Positions 8,816-19,945 of a DNA stretch of 64,000 nt are shown piece after piece (within the stretch, counting starts at the first letter, position 1; each line of letters begins with the position of its first letter). A program made the position numbers and the translations under genes. This DNA is from Chrysophaeum taylorii (taxonomy: Eukaryota; Sar; Pelagophyceae; Pelagomonadales; Pelagomonadaceae), in the NCBI GenBank assembly GCA_029834535.1, contig JAQMWT010000297.1, positions 146,200 through 210,199 on the forward strand, written 5' to 3'. Below the pieces are notes generated by a model, which worked only from the letters and a program-made list of their open reading frames with translations, was not told the DNA's origin and made no database searches.

Positions 8816-11800
8816 TCACGCCCCCCCCTTCTTCTTCTTCTTCTTCTTCTCGTCGTCGTCGTCGTGTCTGCTATTCACGGGAAAGATAGGGCCGCAGGGA
8901 AGAAAGAGAAGAGTTCGAAGGGCGTAGACGAATGCGAAGAGCGGGAGAAAGGCGAGGATAATAAGTGGTGCGTTGGCGGTGATGGGCTTGATCGTGCCGG
9001 TGCGAATGAGCTGAGCGCCTGTAGAGTCGTCACTACGTATTCGAAGACACCCAACCAAAAAAATCAAAAGGATGACAAAAGAACAACGACGCACAGTAGA
9101 AGGTGGCACTCGAAGCGAACTGCGAAACGAGGGAGAGGGTGTTGTCGTCGTCGAAGACGAAGGGATGCATTTTCAAGCCCAGGATCATGAAGACGAGGCT
9201 CGTGACAAAACCAATCGCGAGCTGGAAGGCCGAGCCGGGAAAGGCGATGGCGAGGACGGCGGTGAGCGAGACGCGGCGATAGGCCTCGACAACCTCCCAG
9301 TAGTAGCACCGAGGCTGGTAGTCGATCCACAAAAAACGCAACGAGACCGCGTCGTGGCCCTCGTCGGAGATGAAGCTACGGCGGTTCTCGTCGAGAATTC
9401 GCTGGTGGGTGGGCGAGTGCTTGACGACGTTGTAGAACGAAGGGCTCGATTTTTTGGAGCATCCCACAAAGGCCACCGAGGGTCTGATGATGCTGCTGCT
9501 GCAGTCGGTACCACCAGCACCACCAGCACCACCACCAGAGACTTGGAGGGTCGACGACGACGACGACGACGCGTCGTCTTTTTGTTTCGAGAGCGAGCCC
9601 TTGAGGACGCGGCGGTGACGGACGAGGAGGGCGAGGTACGCGAGCGGGCAGCCGACCGGCCAGACCATGACCGCCGCGATGGCGTAGGGCGCGATGTTAT
9701 GTCTCCAGCGCGAGCTCGTGCAGGAGATGGTGGGAACGATGCGGAGGAAGGAGTCGTCTCGGGTGCCCGGGCCCGTGTCTACGTCGTCGCAGACGAGCGC
9801 GGAGAACGACGCGAGGGAGGCGATCGGGAGCGTGAAGTGGACGAGGAGCAAAAAACTTTCCGTGTAGAAAAGGCGGAGCTTGCGCCTCTCGACGCAGGAC
9901 GGCTGTTGTCTCGCCTTGGCCTGGTACACGAGGACGAGAAAGAGCGCGACGCCGACCGGCGACGCCGTCGTCGCGACGAGCACTCGCTCGAAGAAGGCGG
10001 CGCCGCTGATCTGATCGAGGCATTCCGAGGGGACGAGACCCAACAACGATAAGTTTGAAATCGACATCCAGACGAGGAGCCCGGCGTAGGTATTCGGGAT
10101 TTCGAGATCGAGCGCGACCAACGGCAGGTTGGATATGATTTGGAAGAAGGACAGGATTGCCTTGATTTTCGTGATGACTTTGGACCACTTCGAGGCGCGC
10201 GGGTCGTATCGCCTCGACACCGCCTCGACGACGTGGCTCGCCGCCGAGCTGCCGGTCGTCTCGGCAAACGCCACGCAGAGCTTCGTACCCGTGTCGGAGC
10301 ACGCGAGCCAGAGCACGAACGCGCAGAAAATGGTGCCCAAGAGGCCGTAGACGGCGAAGCCGAGTTTTCGGTGCTCTGATTTGCATCGCCGACATTTTCG
10401 GAGCCAGTCCGCGTAGAACCCCTGCTTGCAGACCTTGCAGAGCGCGCCCGCGTGTCCTTGGGCGCACGCGGCCGTCCCGACCCCAGAGCCGCCGGGGCAC
10501 GCGCTCATCCTGTAGCACTCGTAGGCGACGACCGAGCGGCGGGTCGAGCGCCAATAGCCTTTCGCAAGTTCGAGCGTCGCGACGGTGCTGCCCGGCGTGT
10601 CGCAGTCGAAATTATCTTTGCATTCCTTGCACGACGCGCCGTCGAGGTATTCCTCGGCGGGGCACACGCCGCACTTTAGGTCCTTGGCGTCCAGCACCTC
10701 GTTTTCCAAGCACTCGCGGAGGTCAAAGGCGTACGGCAGGCGCGCCGACGCGAGCGATTCGAGCACCAGGTCGATGCTCGCGTTGACGCGCGACCCCGGA
10801 GCCTCCGTGATGATCGTCTGGTCGAACACCGCGCGACCCTCTCGCACGAGGACTATCGAGTTTTCTACCGGCGAATTCGTGTGGATCATCGCGGCGAGCC
10901 CGTGGAGCGACGTCACCAGCTGGCCGTAATAGTCGCGGACATCCACGATGATCGGCGATGTGATCGTCTCGCCGCTCGCGACGACCTGCTGGTTGCTATT
11001 CGACTCGAGAAAGAGCGCCGGCGTCGCGACGCTCGGGCCGTATTTCGCAGCGTTGCCGGAAACGCGGGCGATCGAGAGGAGCCTCGGCTCGACTTTGTTC
11101 CAGAACACCGCACCGCCACCGCCGTCGGGCGCTTGGTTGTCCACGAGCCGTGTTGGACTGCGCGTCGTCGCGTTGTCGACGCGAAACCGCACGGCCTCGC
11201 TCTGCGTCCCGTTCTTCTTCCACGGTGGCGGAGGAATCTCGTAGACGGCGTCCCCGACGACGACAACCTGGACGTTTGCGCCGAAGAAGCGCTGACCCAG
11301 GGTGTCGACGATCGTTGCATCGTACTCGCCGGGCACCAGGCACGTGGTCGACACCGCGACGGCTGCGGCGCGCCCAGTCGCGCGGTACACCTCGCGGTTC
11401 CCCGAGTCGGTCGCGACGACGACGCGCGCGTAGCGCTCCTCGAGTTCGTAGCACGCGCAGCCGTCGCACCTCGTCGGGTCCCCTAAAAAGCCATCGCTCT
11501 GGAGTGTCTCGCAGCCGACGCTCCAAGCGTCGCACGTCTGGACGCCTTCCTCGATGTTGGGCCACGGCACGACCCCACAGGTCGCCGTCGTCGAAGTCAT
11601 GTCGACGACGACGTCGACGTCGACGCATTCGTCTCCGCGATCCAAAGCGACGTCCGAGTCGTCGCCGAGGACCGCGATAGCGCCACCGTTAGCTCCGTCC
11701 AGGGCTTTGTTTGCGACGACATCCACGCCCCGCAGCTCGACCTTGGAGTCCTCGACGAAAAGAGCTCCTCCGTACGAGCCGCGCGCTTGATTTTCCGACA

Positions 11801-14288
11801 ATACGCCCGCGACGACGATCGCCTCGGACACGCGCACCACGGCGACGCCACCGCCGTCCGAGGCTGCGTTTCTCGAGATGTTGACATCCCGTAACACCAC
11901 CGAGGCCGCCGTGTCAGCGCTCGCAAAGCCTCCCGTGCCCTCGAACGCCGTGTTCCCCGACGCCGACGACTCGTTGACTCTGAGCGACGCGAGGATGCCG
12001 ACGAAGACGCCGCCCCCCGCCTGGACGGCGGAATTGAAGCTCCAGGTCGACCCGTAGATGCTTATTGACGACAGCATGTCCTGGTAGCAACCGCCACCCT
12101 GCTTGGACGCTGCGTTCGCAACGATGGCCGTGCCAAACAGGTGCGCTCGCGCACTCTCCACGACCGCGAGCGCTCCGCCGCGCGCGGCCAAATTCCGACC
12201 AAAAAAAGGCCGCCCTTCGCCGCGCGACGAGAGTACGAGACGTTGGGTGGCCGCGTGCTTTCCGACCTCGACGGTCAGCGACACCTCCTCTTCGTCGCGC
12301 ATTTTTGCCGCTGTTGCTCCCGCCGCCGAGACGGCCGAGACGAAGACGGCGCCGCCCGACCACCCCGCCGAGTCGCCCGAGACGGCGTAGACGTCGTGCT
12401 CCGCAGCAGCGCGGAGGCAAGCGACGCGCGGCTCGGGAGTCGTACCAAGGTCGACCTCGCCGGCCCCGAACATCTCGAGCGAGGCGCCGCGCTCGTCGCG
12501 CGACAGCCGATCGGCGCCGCCGACGACGACGACGCGCGCCTCGGCGACGACCGTCGCGCCGACCGTCGTTTCGGCCGATGCTTCCGAAAAATCGAGGCGT
12601 GTCTCGACCCATCGGCAAGCGTCCGACGACGCGTAGACTCGTGCGTCGGCGCCTGCGACGTCGACGCCGCCGCCGCTCGTGCCGCAATTGTTCTCGACCA
12701 CTCGGACTCCGCCCTCGAGCGCCGCGACGCCCTGCTCGCGCACGGCGACGCCGCCGCCCGCGCCGCCGGCCGCGTTCCCCGACACGACAGTCCCCGACGT
12801 CAGGTAGACCTGCCCGAGCACCAGCAGGCCGCCGGCCTCGCCCGCTGCCGTGTTGTTTGCCACGACGACCTCGCCCGAAAACGACGCCTCGGCCGAGTTG
12901 CCCACGAGCACGGCGCCTCCCGAACCACCGGCGACGTTCCCTACGATGCGAGTCCCCGCGCCCAACACGAGGACACTCCCCGCGTCGAGCTCGACAGCCC
13001 CGGTGTCGCCGTCGGTCGAGCACCCAGTGATCGAACCGAACGACGAAATCTCCAGCGCTCCCAGCAATCCGACTTTACCGGCGCCTCGTTCGTTGCGCGC
13101 GTAGCACGACTCGATTCTGCCGCCGCCGCGCAGGTACATCGTCGTCCAAGTCCACAAGTTGAAGGCACCCGAGTGGATTCCAGCTCGGCATCGCGCGATG
13201 CGCCCGGTCACCTCGACGACGGATCTCGTCCACGCGACCAGCCCGCCGCCGGCAATCGTCGCCGCGCAGTCCTCGATAGCACCAACGATCCACACTGTTG
13301 CGCCGACGTACGTCCTCAACCCCCCACCAAACACCGCCGTGCACCGCCGAATCGTGCCGCGCAACACGACAAGCGTGTAGTCTTCCGCGACCACGCCGCC
13401 GCCAAAGTACGCGTCCGAGTCCGCGACCGACGCTTTCTCTCCTATCTCGAGCTCTCCGCGACTCGCGAGACTCAACGCGCCGCCGCGTGTTGCAGAGCAC
13501 GTCGAGATTACCGACCGGTCTTCGATCTCGGCCCGACGGCTGACATACAGCCCACCGCCAGCGATGGCGGTGCAACCCTCGATCCGCGCGCCCCCTCGAA
13601 GAGCTACCGAGCCGCCCGCGAACGCGCCGCCGCCCTTCCGCCCGGCCGCGCTCGCGAAAACCCGGCTCGATATCAAGGTGATGTTGCTCCCGGACCAGCC
13701 GGCGATCGCGCCGCCAAAATATACAGCCGTGCATGCCTCGAACGTCACGTTGACGGCCACGAGCGACGCGTTCGCGTGGACGACCGCGCATCCTCCGACA
13801 TCCGCCGTGCCCCCCGTCAGAATCAGGTTTTCCAACGTCGCGTCCTGTTGCACGCTCAAGAGTCGAGTGCTGCCGACGGCCTTGAGTTTCGTCATCCCTG
13901 TGATCGAGGCGCGCGTCTCAACCTCGATTGCCGATCGGACGTCCAGCGACGCTGCTCGCACGGAAGCGCACACGGCCGACGCCGACGACGACGCCGCCGT
14001 GAATGCGACCGACAGCTCCGCTTCGGTGCTGATGACGATGCTCGCGCACGACGTGCCCGACGACGAACCCTTGCGCACCGAACACCGCCGGCAGCCGCGG
14101 CAGTCGCAGGCGCTTTCCTCCCACAACACCCTGTCCTCGAGCTCGCTGCACGTCGTGCCGAGCCGCTCGACCTGATCTTCGCACGTCGTGTTGCTGCGCA
14201 AACACGTCGCGGGACACGTCTCGTTCGCTTGGGCCGCCGCTACCGTGGCGATCACCACCATCTTCACGATTGTCTTATTGACCCACAT
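8816..14288 (-). CDS. Very large secreted/membrane beta-helix (Pmp-like) protein, two exons
   Basis: Exons 9095-14288 and 8816-9018 are joined across a 76-bp GT-AG intron (about 1,798 residues). A signal peptide (MVVIATVAAAQA) is followed by many repeats such as GGAI, GGGL and GGAVF with N-rich turns, typical of right-handed beta-helix Pmp-like proteins, to ~res. 1100. Next is a Cys-rich segment (~1199-1300, CPAEEYLDGASCKEC...C.QGHAGALCKVC). From ~1306 there are several membrane spans (GLLGTIFCAFVLWLAC and others), ending with SPLFAFVYALRTL-type helices in exon 2 and an Asp/Lys-rich cytosolic tail. The intron is supported because unspliced sequence stops right after the last span begins, while the spliced frame continues it. 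Role: probably a cell-surface protein; the function is unknown. The ATG at 14288 has context GATCG-ATG. Confidence 0.75.
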
Positions 14289-14924
14289 CGATCAAGTCTT
14301 TTTTTTAACGCTCTCTTCTCGGCCGGGCGGCGTGGAAATCTCGTATGCCACGTGGTACATCATCCTACGTATCCGTATTTTTGTTGTATAACTCATACCA
14401 CCTGACTTTCGTAATAATGTTACATACAATAATACACTTTTGTTTGTACAAAAGCGCGTTTGCGCATAAACCAGGTTTCTTCGAGCAAAACTGCAGATCG
14501 ACCGCCCCACCAACGCCGCTTTGCCACTTTCGAGTACGCCTCAAACGGCGTCGATCGGCATCTGGAGACCTGGAAAGTAAATGTCCCGATTAGCGAGGTT
14601 TTGGGCAGCGGAGACGTCTTGGGTCACTAGGTTTTTCGAGGGCAAGACCATCGAGTTTTCGCGGTTCTCTTGATGCCGATATCGATAGCCCTTAGTCGGC
14701 TTTGGGGGGGCTTGGTTCGTCAGAACAACCAACACACGTGGGATGACGACGATCTTCAGTTTTCTCTTCTGGAAGCTTTTTCGTCCGTTTTGGGCGCACG
14801 TTGTGTACTCAGAAAGAACACGCAACGGACCGATTTTACCTCATCATTTCACACAAAATGGAGAAGAGTTGCGGTGCTGCATTTGACGCCTGACGCGCCG
14901 TCCGAGCGCGTCCGGACAGTTTCG
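14289..14924. other. Intergenic region, no confident gene
   Basis: AT-rich upstream region of the beta-helix gene. A - strand frame at 14,541-14,825 is open, but I see no motif in it. Confidence 0.4.
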
Positions 14925-15455
14925 ATGCATCTACGCAGCCTGGTGGCTCTCGTCATCCTGGCTGCAGTCGGAGGTGAAGAGACGGTGTACACCAGACAAA
15001 CCGTGCTCTTCTGGCCACCCAAGGCACGGGAGTACTCTTTTGACCCACTCCCGCAGGGCGTGCGACAGTACTCGAAGTCGCACAAGCACGCGGGGAAGTA
15101 CTTCGCGTGCTTTGACTACCACGAGCGAGGGCTGGAGCGAGGAAGGACCGAGGTCGTCAAGGTGGGTGTCTACGACGACACTGTCGCGGAAGCCGTAAAA
15201 TGCGCGTCAAAAAGCATCGCCTCGCACGTGAGCTCAAGGCCAACGCTGCCGGTCGCAAGAAGAAAACCAAAGAGGCCGAGGCGGGCTCCGGTGCCGGTTC
15301 GCCAGCGAAGAAGAAGGCGCGCGCGGCCGCGGCGGTTTCACTCGGAACTCCCACCGGGCCTCGCCGCAGTTCTAGTTGCGTATAGTTCGCTCGACCGCAC
15401 CAGTCCAAGTAGAATCACGACGGATCCTGGCGAACTGCACCGACTTCAAGGATGA
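14925..15455 (+). CDS. Doubtful small secreted protein frame
   Basis: A frame starting MHLRSLVALVILAAVGG looks like a signal peptide and continues into a plausible hydrophilic segment (VYTRQTVLFWPPKAREYS...). The ATG has the TTTCG-ATG context seen at neighbouring gene starts. After ~res. 90 the frame becomes Arg/Pro-rich and overlaps a transposase relic, so the 3' part is probably not coding. It may be a gene broken by the transposon. Function unknown. Confidence 0.25.
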   Translation: MHLRSLVALVILAAVGGEETVYTRQTVLFWPPKAREYSFDPLPQGVRQYSKSHKHAGKYFACFDYHERGLERGRTEVVKVGVYDDTVAEAVKCASKSIASHVSSRPTLPVARRKPKRPRRAPVPVRQRRRRRARPRRFHSELPPGLAAVLVAYSSLDRTSPSRITTDPGELHRLQG

Positions 15456-15874
15456 AAAGAATATCCTCCAACACCTCGTCGAGGACCGCGGCCACCTCCT
15501 TCTCTTATCCCCGAAGTACCATCCCGAGCTCGCCGGTGACGGCGTCGAGTACGGGCGGGGCATGTCCGAGCAGTACTTCCGTCGCCACAACGTCGGCACT
15601 GCGGCGCAGATGACTGCCAACCAACTCACCGTCATCATCTTCGAGTCTATTGACTCTGCCAACCTGCCTCTCGCTCGCCTCATATGCGCTACTCGGGGAT
15701 AAAAGGAGCGCGAGTACGAGCTCGCGTACGCCAGCGAGAACCAAGTTTGCGCCGAAATGGACTACACCGCCATCGAGGCCGCCAAACACACTCAGAAACT
15801 CCGCCGGGAACACCACGCGCATCGCTCTATCCCCCAAAGTGAGCTTACTCGCCTCGACGAGGCGGAAACATGAG
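15376..15874 (+). pseudogene. DDE-superfamily transposase C-terminal fragment
   Basis: The frame reads RRILANCTDFKDEKNILQH...GHLLLLSPKYHPELAGDGVEY and later HHAHRSIPQ. The pattern 'R.IL...DF..EK..L......GH...L.PK.HPELN.IE..WG' is typical of the last catalytic block of DDE transposases of fungal and protist DNA transposons. The expected N/W residues after HPEL are replaced (AGDGVEYGRG), and a stop occurs at ~15,702. It is a degenerate 3' fragment. Terminal repeats were not found. Confidence 0.45.
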
Positions 15875-16236
15875 CATGTCACGTCTTAGTACACATCTGC
15901 CGCGTTTTATGATGTCACAGACCGTCACTTTCTCGACGAGGGTGATCGGGACGGCACGTTGACTGTCCCGCGCACGCGAATCCGCTTCGAAATCGGATGG
16001 TATAGAGGAGTTGTGTCCTGCGAAAAACCTCCCGAAGTCGCAAAATCGCCGCCCCGGTCGGGAAAAAACGATATCCCCGCGTTAACAGGTCCGCCGAACC
16101 CCATTCGAATCTTCACGGGCAGCCCAAGACACCCCTTCTGGCGACTCTGTCGGCCCCTCTTGTCCGGCCGATACCAACCTTGACCCTTACCCTTTTTCCT
16201 CTCTTCTCCCCTGTTCTTCTCTAATAACGTCATCAT
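15875..16236. other. No recognisable feature
   Basis: Non-coding by eye, with no open frame of convincing composition, between the transposase relic and the Ala/Arg-repeat region. Confidence 0.4.
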
Positions 16237-17028
16237 ATGAAACCAATGGAAGCAAACGCTCCGCCCCATCTACTAGATCAACCACACCAACTCGTGGAAG
16301 ATTCCACTTCCTCGAAGGTTATGGGCACCTCCGCTTATGGAGGCCCTCACCGCGAAGTGGGAGGACGATCGACACCTGCGCTCTCAGGCCGATGCACACA
16401 ATCCGGCAATAGGTGTTCCGGAGTCAACCGGTCAAATCCTTGCGTCACGAACGACAACCCAAGTTCCGACATCTCGAAGATCAAGATGCCACCTTCCTCT
16501 GAGGACGTCGATCCGCCTCCTCCGCACACCGCTCCGCCTTACCTCGATGTTCAAACAATCGACGCCTGCATCGCCCTTGTTGCGACTTGGCGCGCGGAGC
16601 TTGCCCTCGACCGCGCCGCTCGCGACGCCCGTGAAGCATCCGCTGCCGGCAAAGTGGCTGACGCCATTAACGCCTCTGTTGCGGCCAAAGTGCGAAGCGC
16701 GCTCTCGACGACCGCGACGCTCTCTTAGCCTCGCGTGCGGCTGACCATGCCAAGTGTGCTCTCCGTGACGCCAGTAGCGCTTCTGATGCGGCACTCCGCG
16801 CCAAACGTGCCCTTCTCCGCGCCGCTTGCCGCGACGTCCGCAAACAAAGCCTCTGCTGCGACCGACCGTGCTCTTCGTGACGCCCGCAAAGCGTCAGTTG
16901 CGGCCAAACGAGCCCTCGCCCGCGCCGCTCGTCGCGACGCCCGTGAAGCTTCCGCTGCAGCCAAAGTGGCGGACTCCGTCAATCCTACTGTAGTCGCCGC
17001 CATGCCACCCAGGGCTCACCAGCGGTAG
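16237..17028 (+). pseudogene. Ala/Arg/Asp-repeat reading frame, broken
   Basis: Two adjacent frames share an internally repeated sequence: RAARDAREASAAGKVADAIN near 16,610 and RAARRDAREASAAAKVADSVN near 16,920, with intermediate copies. At DNA level this is an imperfect ~60-100 bp repeat. The frame is interrupted at ~16,728. It could be a decayed coiled-coil gene or coding-like minisatellite; I cannot tell which. Confidence 0.25.
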
Positions 17029-17160
17029 CGTTGAGTATGGTCGAGGCCAGTCAAAGCATAATACCGGTACGGAAATTAAAATAGCGCGCCAACAACGTGA
17101 GCCTGTCTTCGCTCGCACGCTCCCGCTACAAAACTCTAGTTCACGGCTCCGAGAACCACC

Positions 17161-17420
17161 GACCCACCGAGTTATAGCTCGACCCACCGAGTTATAGCTC
17201 GACCCACCGAGCTATAGCTCGACCCACCGAGTTATAGCTCGACCCACCGAGTTATAGCTCGACCCACCGAGTTATAGCTCGACCCACCGAGCTATAGCTC
17301 GACCCACCGAGTTATAGCTCGATCCACCGAGTTATAGCTCGACCCACCGAGCTATAGCTCGACCCACCGAGTTATAGCTCGACCCACCGAGTTATAGCTC
17401 GACCCACCGAGTTATAGCTC
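17161..17420. repeat. 20-bp tandem repeat, 13 copies
   Basis: Unit gacccaccgagttatagctc, repeated 13 times without length change. Variants differ mainly at one T/C position (GTTATAG/GCTATAG). Each unit contains a near-palindrome (GAGCTATAGCTC in some units). Confidence 0.95.
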
Positions 17421-17535
17421 GTTCACGGGCGTTATAGGCGCCAGCCGCGCCAAAATCGAACGACAGGGAGTTCACTCGTTCACGGACGTTATAGCCGCCA
17501 GCCGCGCCAAAATCGAACGACAGGGAGTTCACTCG
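17421..17535. repeat. 57-bp direct duplication
   Basis: Two near-identical 57-bp units (GTTCACGGGCGTTATAGG... to ...GGGAGTTCACTC), directly following the 20-bp array and sharing its GTTATAG core. Confidence 0.85.
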
Positions 17536-17659
17536 TTCACGGGCGCACACACACTCTCCTCTATTCGCGCAATCTTCGCGTCATGTCTATCCGCGGTATC
17601 CTTGTGGAAGACACAATATTGTCAAAACTAGCACACGTAACACGCGAGGCACAACATCG

Positions 17660-17960
17660 AGCACGTCCTTCTCGCTGGGATTCTCTTATCGGGCAAAACG
17701 TGAGCACGCTACCACCCACGTCCTTCTCGCTGGGATTTTCTTATCGGGCAAAACATGTGCATACACGCCCTTCTCGCTGGGATTCTCTTATTGGGCAAAA
17801 CATGTAGACGCAACATGTGTATATGCGCATGTGCATGCCACCATTCTGGACATACACGCCCTTCTCGCTGGGATTCTCTTATTGGGCAAAACATGTAGAC
17901 GCAACATGTGTATATATATGCAACATGTGTATATATATGCGCATGTGCATGCCACCATTC
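17660..17960. repeat. Tandem repeat with CCTTCTCGCTGGGATTCTC units
   Basis: Four copies of a ~45-90 bp unit containing CTTCTCGCTGGGATTCTC then TTATYGGGCAAAACATG. Longer units add a CATGTGTATATGCGCATG segment. Confidence 0.85.
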
Positions 17961-17994
17961 TGGACACTACCTCCCTGCTCAAGAACCCAGTCGC

Positions 17995-18103
17995 TTCCGA
18001 ATCCGGGACTCGAACCCGAGTCTCTCGGGATCATTAGCATGGTCTAGAAATTGGACCGCGTGCCATGAAAGCCGAGTATGATGACCGCCTTTACCAATTC
18101 GGA
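17995..18103 (-). tRNA. tRNA-Glu-TTC: tRNA-Glu(UUC) with 36-nt intron
   Basis: Read on the - strand: acceptor TCCGAAT pairs with ATTCGGA; discriminator A; anticodon stem CTCGG/CCGAG with loop CTTTCA...C giving anticodon TTC; T arm TCGGG-TTCGAGT-CCCGG. A 36-nt intron lies between positions 37 and 38, the usual eukaryotic place, and contains a GGTC...GACC hairpin. The D arm (GGTAAAGGCGGTCATC) is weaker than in the neighbouring copy, so this copy may be less active. Confidence 0.75.
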
Positions 18104-18120
18104 CGAAGCACCATCGAAGA

Positions 18121-18227
18121 TTCCGAATCCGGGACTCGAACCCGAGTCTCTCGGGTTCAACGGCGTGCAGGATTCGAACTCTGCAGTCTTGAAAGCCGAG
18201 TATGATAACCGCCTACACCAATTCGGA
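18121..18227 (-). tRNA. tRNA-Glu-TTC: tRNA-Glu(UUC) with 34-nt intron
   Basis: Same acceptor, anticodon and T arms as the copy 18 bp away, with a canonical D arm (GGTGTAGGCGGTTATCAT). The 34-nt intron at 37/38 is different in sequence from the neighbour's; it contains TGCAG...CTGCA and a TTCGAATCC stretch resembling a T loop. Confidence 0.8.
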
Positions 18228-18642
18228 ACATACCCGTAACCCGCACACACAACCCTGTGATGAAATGGAAGCAGAAATGTTGTTAATAACTACGCACGCA
18301 GGCAAGTAAGTAGGACGTACGCACGCTGCCGGCGGACGAATGTGGGACGAAGTCCCAAGAATCAGGGTTTAGGCTCAGTTATTCGTCGCGAGCCAGACCG
18401 TGTTTACCGCCGATTGACGCAAGAACATCACTCACAACCTCATCTTGAGTGATTAGGATCCGATGCGATTGCATAAAAGTACCTCGTATGCATTGTCAGC
18501 TATGCGTTGTTCCGCTCCTCGTCGTGCTTCTCGATTTTAATGAAAGCAAGGTCGTTCATTTTCGCGTGGCGGAGTCGGTCGTGGTCGTGGCAGCCGCTCG
18601 CACCAGCGCCACACGAACACCCCCTCACCATGTTTTATCAAC
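18228..18642. other. Intergenic region
   Basis: Upstream of the tRNA genes (they are on the - strand) and upstream of a Helitron helicase fragment. No gene is recognised. Confidence 0.4.
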
Positions 18643-19336
18643 ATGGTGGGCGACATCGCAGACTATGTCCACGACCCGCGCTGGCTCTTCCAGCGAGATA
18701 TTCTCGCGCCCCGTCGAAACGATGTTGTCGATTATGTCAACGCGCGCGCGACCGCGGCCTTTCGCTGGGACGAGTCGACGGAGTTCTTTTCGGCCGATGA
18801 GGTTGGATCGGAAGACGACGCCTAGCTCTTTCCAGTCGAGTTTCTTAACTCCCTGACAATCACCGGCGTGCCAACTTTGACCACGAGCTTAAACATCTTC
18901 GCAATCGCGACCCGTCGCACGGCCACCGCAACGGCACCAGATACATCATCGATCGTATCGTCTCGTCTCGCCGAGGCTCCTCCTACTCGCCTATTGGGTG
19001 AACGGCGAGGAAAAAAAAAAGTCGTGATCCCGCGCGTCGCCCTCACCGCGAAGCGGGGCTTGCTCCCCTTCGAGCTTCGCCGACGCCAGTTTTACCCGCC
19101 TTCGCCATAATGATCAACAAGAGGCAGCGCCAGACGCCCCGCAAGGTCGGCGTCTTGCCCAAGCCCGTCTCCAGCCACGGCCAGCTCGACGTGGCTCTCG
19201 GCCGAGTCGGGAAGCCCGAGGATATCGTCTTCTGGGTCGACGACTCCACCCTACCCCGCATGTGCTGCACGATACCGACACCCCCCCCCGCGTTTACACG
19301 CGCAGTGTCGTCTACGGCGAGCTCCTCGGGTAGCCG
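18643..19336 (+). pseudogene. Helitron PIF1-like helicase, C-terminal part (most complete copy)
   Basis: In shifting frames the sequence reads DYVHDPRWLFQRDILAPRRNDVVD..., FFSADEVGSEDDA, FLNSLTITGVP, DPSHGHRNGTRYIIDR, LPFELRRRQFYP, a degenerate INKRQRQTPRKVGVLPKPV, HGQLDVALGRVGKPEDIVF, and ends VYTRSVVYGELLG-stop. This is the ordered C-terminal motif series of Helitron-type PIF1 helicases, including the normal protein end. Several frameshifts make it dead. Helitron-family relics elsewhere (24.2, 60.4 and 63.4 kb) carry the same region. Confidence 0.7.
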
Positions 19337-19515
19337 CCCTCTCTCCCGCAGCAGGGTCGTCGGGCGCAGTGCCCAGCAGGCCGCAGCACCGACTCATGTG
19401 TGTTGAACAGAGAACGAAGATGCGGAACACCCTGAAAAGACGAGCGTTTGCGAGGGATCGGGTCGAGTGAGCGCAGAACGAAAGGCGGCGTTTAAGATTA
19501 TGCACCAAGTGAACG

Positions 19516-19705
19516 GGCGGGGCCCGTCCTATCTTCGCCTGCCCCACGACTCGGCGATGACCCTGGCTAGGCCCCGCATACCTATCTACGCCTGTCAGGC
19601 ACATCCCTCCAACCCCGCAAAACCACACACATCCTTCGTGCGCCACACACAGCCCCACCCCTCTTAGCAGTCGACCTTAAAAGACTAAACAAACAGAATA
19701 TCTGA
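19516..19705 (-). mobile_element. Fragment of Helitron-like family (5' region)
   Basis: Contains the family blocks CTCTTAGCAGTCGAC, CAGGCACATCCCTCC and the GGCGGGGCCCGTCC segment shared with 24.9-25.1 and 6.6-6.7 kb. Confidence 0.55.
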
Positions 19706-19829
19706 TATGGGTCGCACTAACTTTAATAACCCTAATCCGTAGCCGTTGATTCTCGGCCGCTGGGTCCCTGGCGGCGCCCGGACGGTTAGGCTAGCGCCTG
19801 GCCGTCCTCCATAATCGCCTTGTCCAAGC

Positions 19830-19945
19830 GCCTTACCCCCAACCCACCCCACTCTCCTCTCCGCTCGACGCTCAATCTAAGCTGCTTTGATCAGTGCGCG
19901 CTCCGCCCTCTATAATCTTTGAGTTTGCTCCTAAGTCCTTGGCCG
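19830..19945 (-). mobile_element. Fragment of Helitron-like family (3' region)
   Basis: Contains AATCTAAGCTGCTTTGATC and CTTTGAGTTTGCTC, blocks found in the 3' part of the longer family members near 24.03, 61.1 and 63.2 kb. Confidence 0.5.

Noticed and set aside
12141-14405. 754-codon + strand frame opposite the beta-helix gene
   Set aside because: Antisense shadow of the GC-rich - strand gene: Arg/Asp/Ala-biased, no domain, and the - strand frame has a signal peptide, repeats and membrane spans.
17161-17420. CRISPR array
   Set aside because: Units are contiguous 20-mers with no unique spacers, in a eukaryotic context.
18164-18200. A separate tRNA inside the second tRNA-Glu (TTCGAATCC in its intron)
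   Set aside because: No matching acceptor stem of more than 4 bp could be drawn; it is part of the intron.
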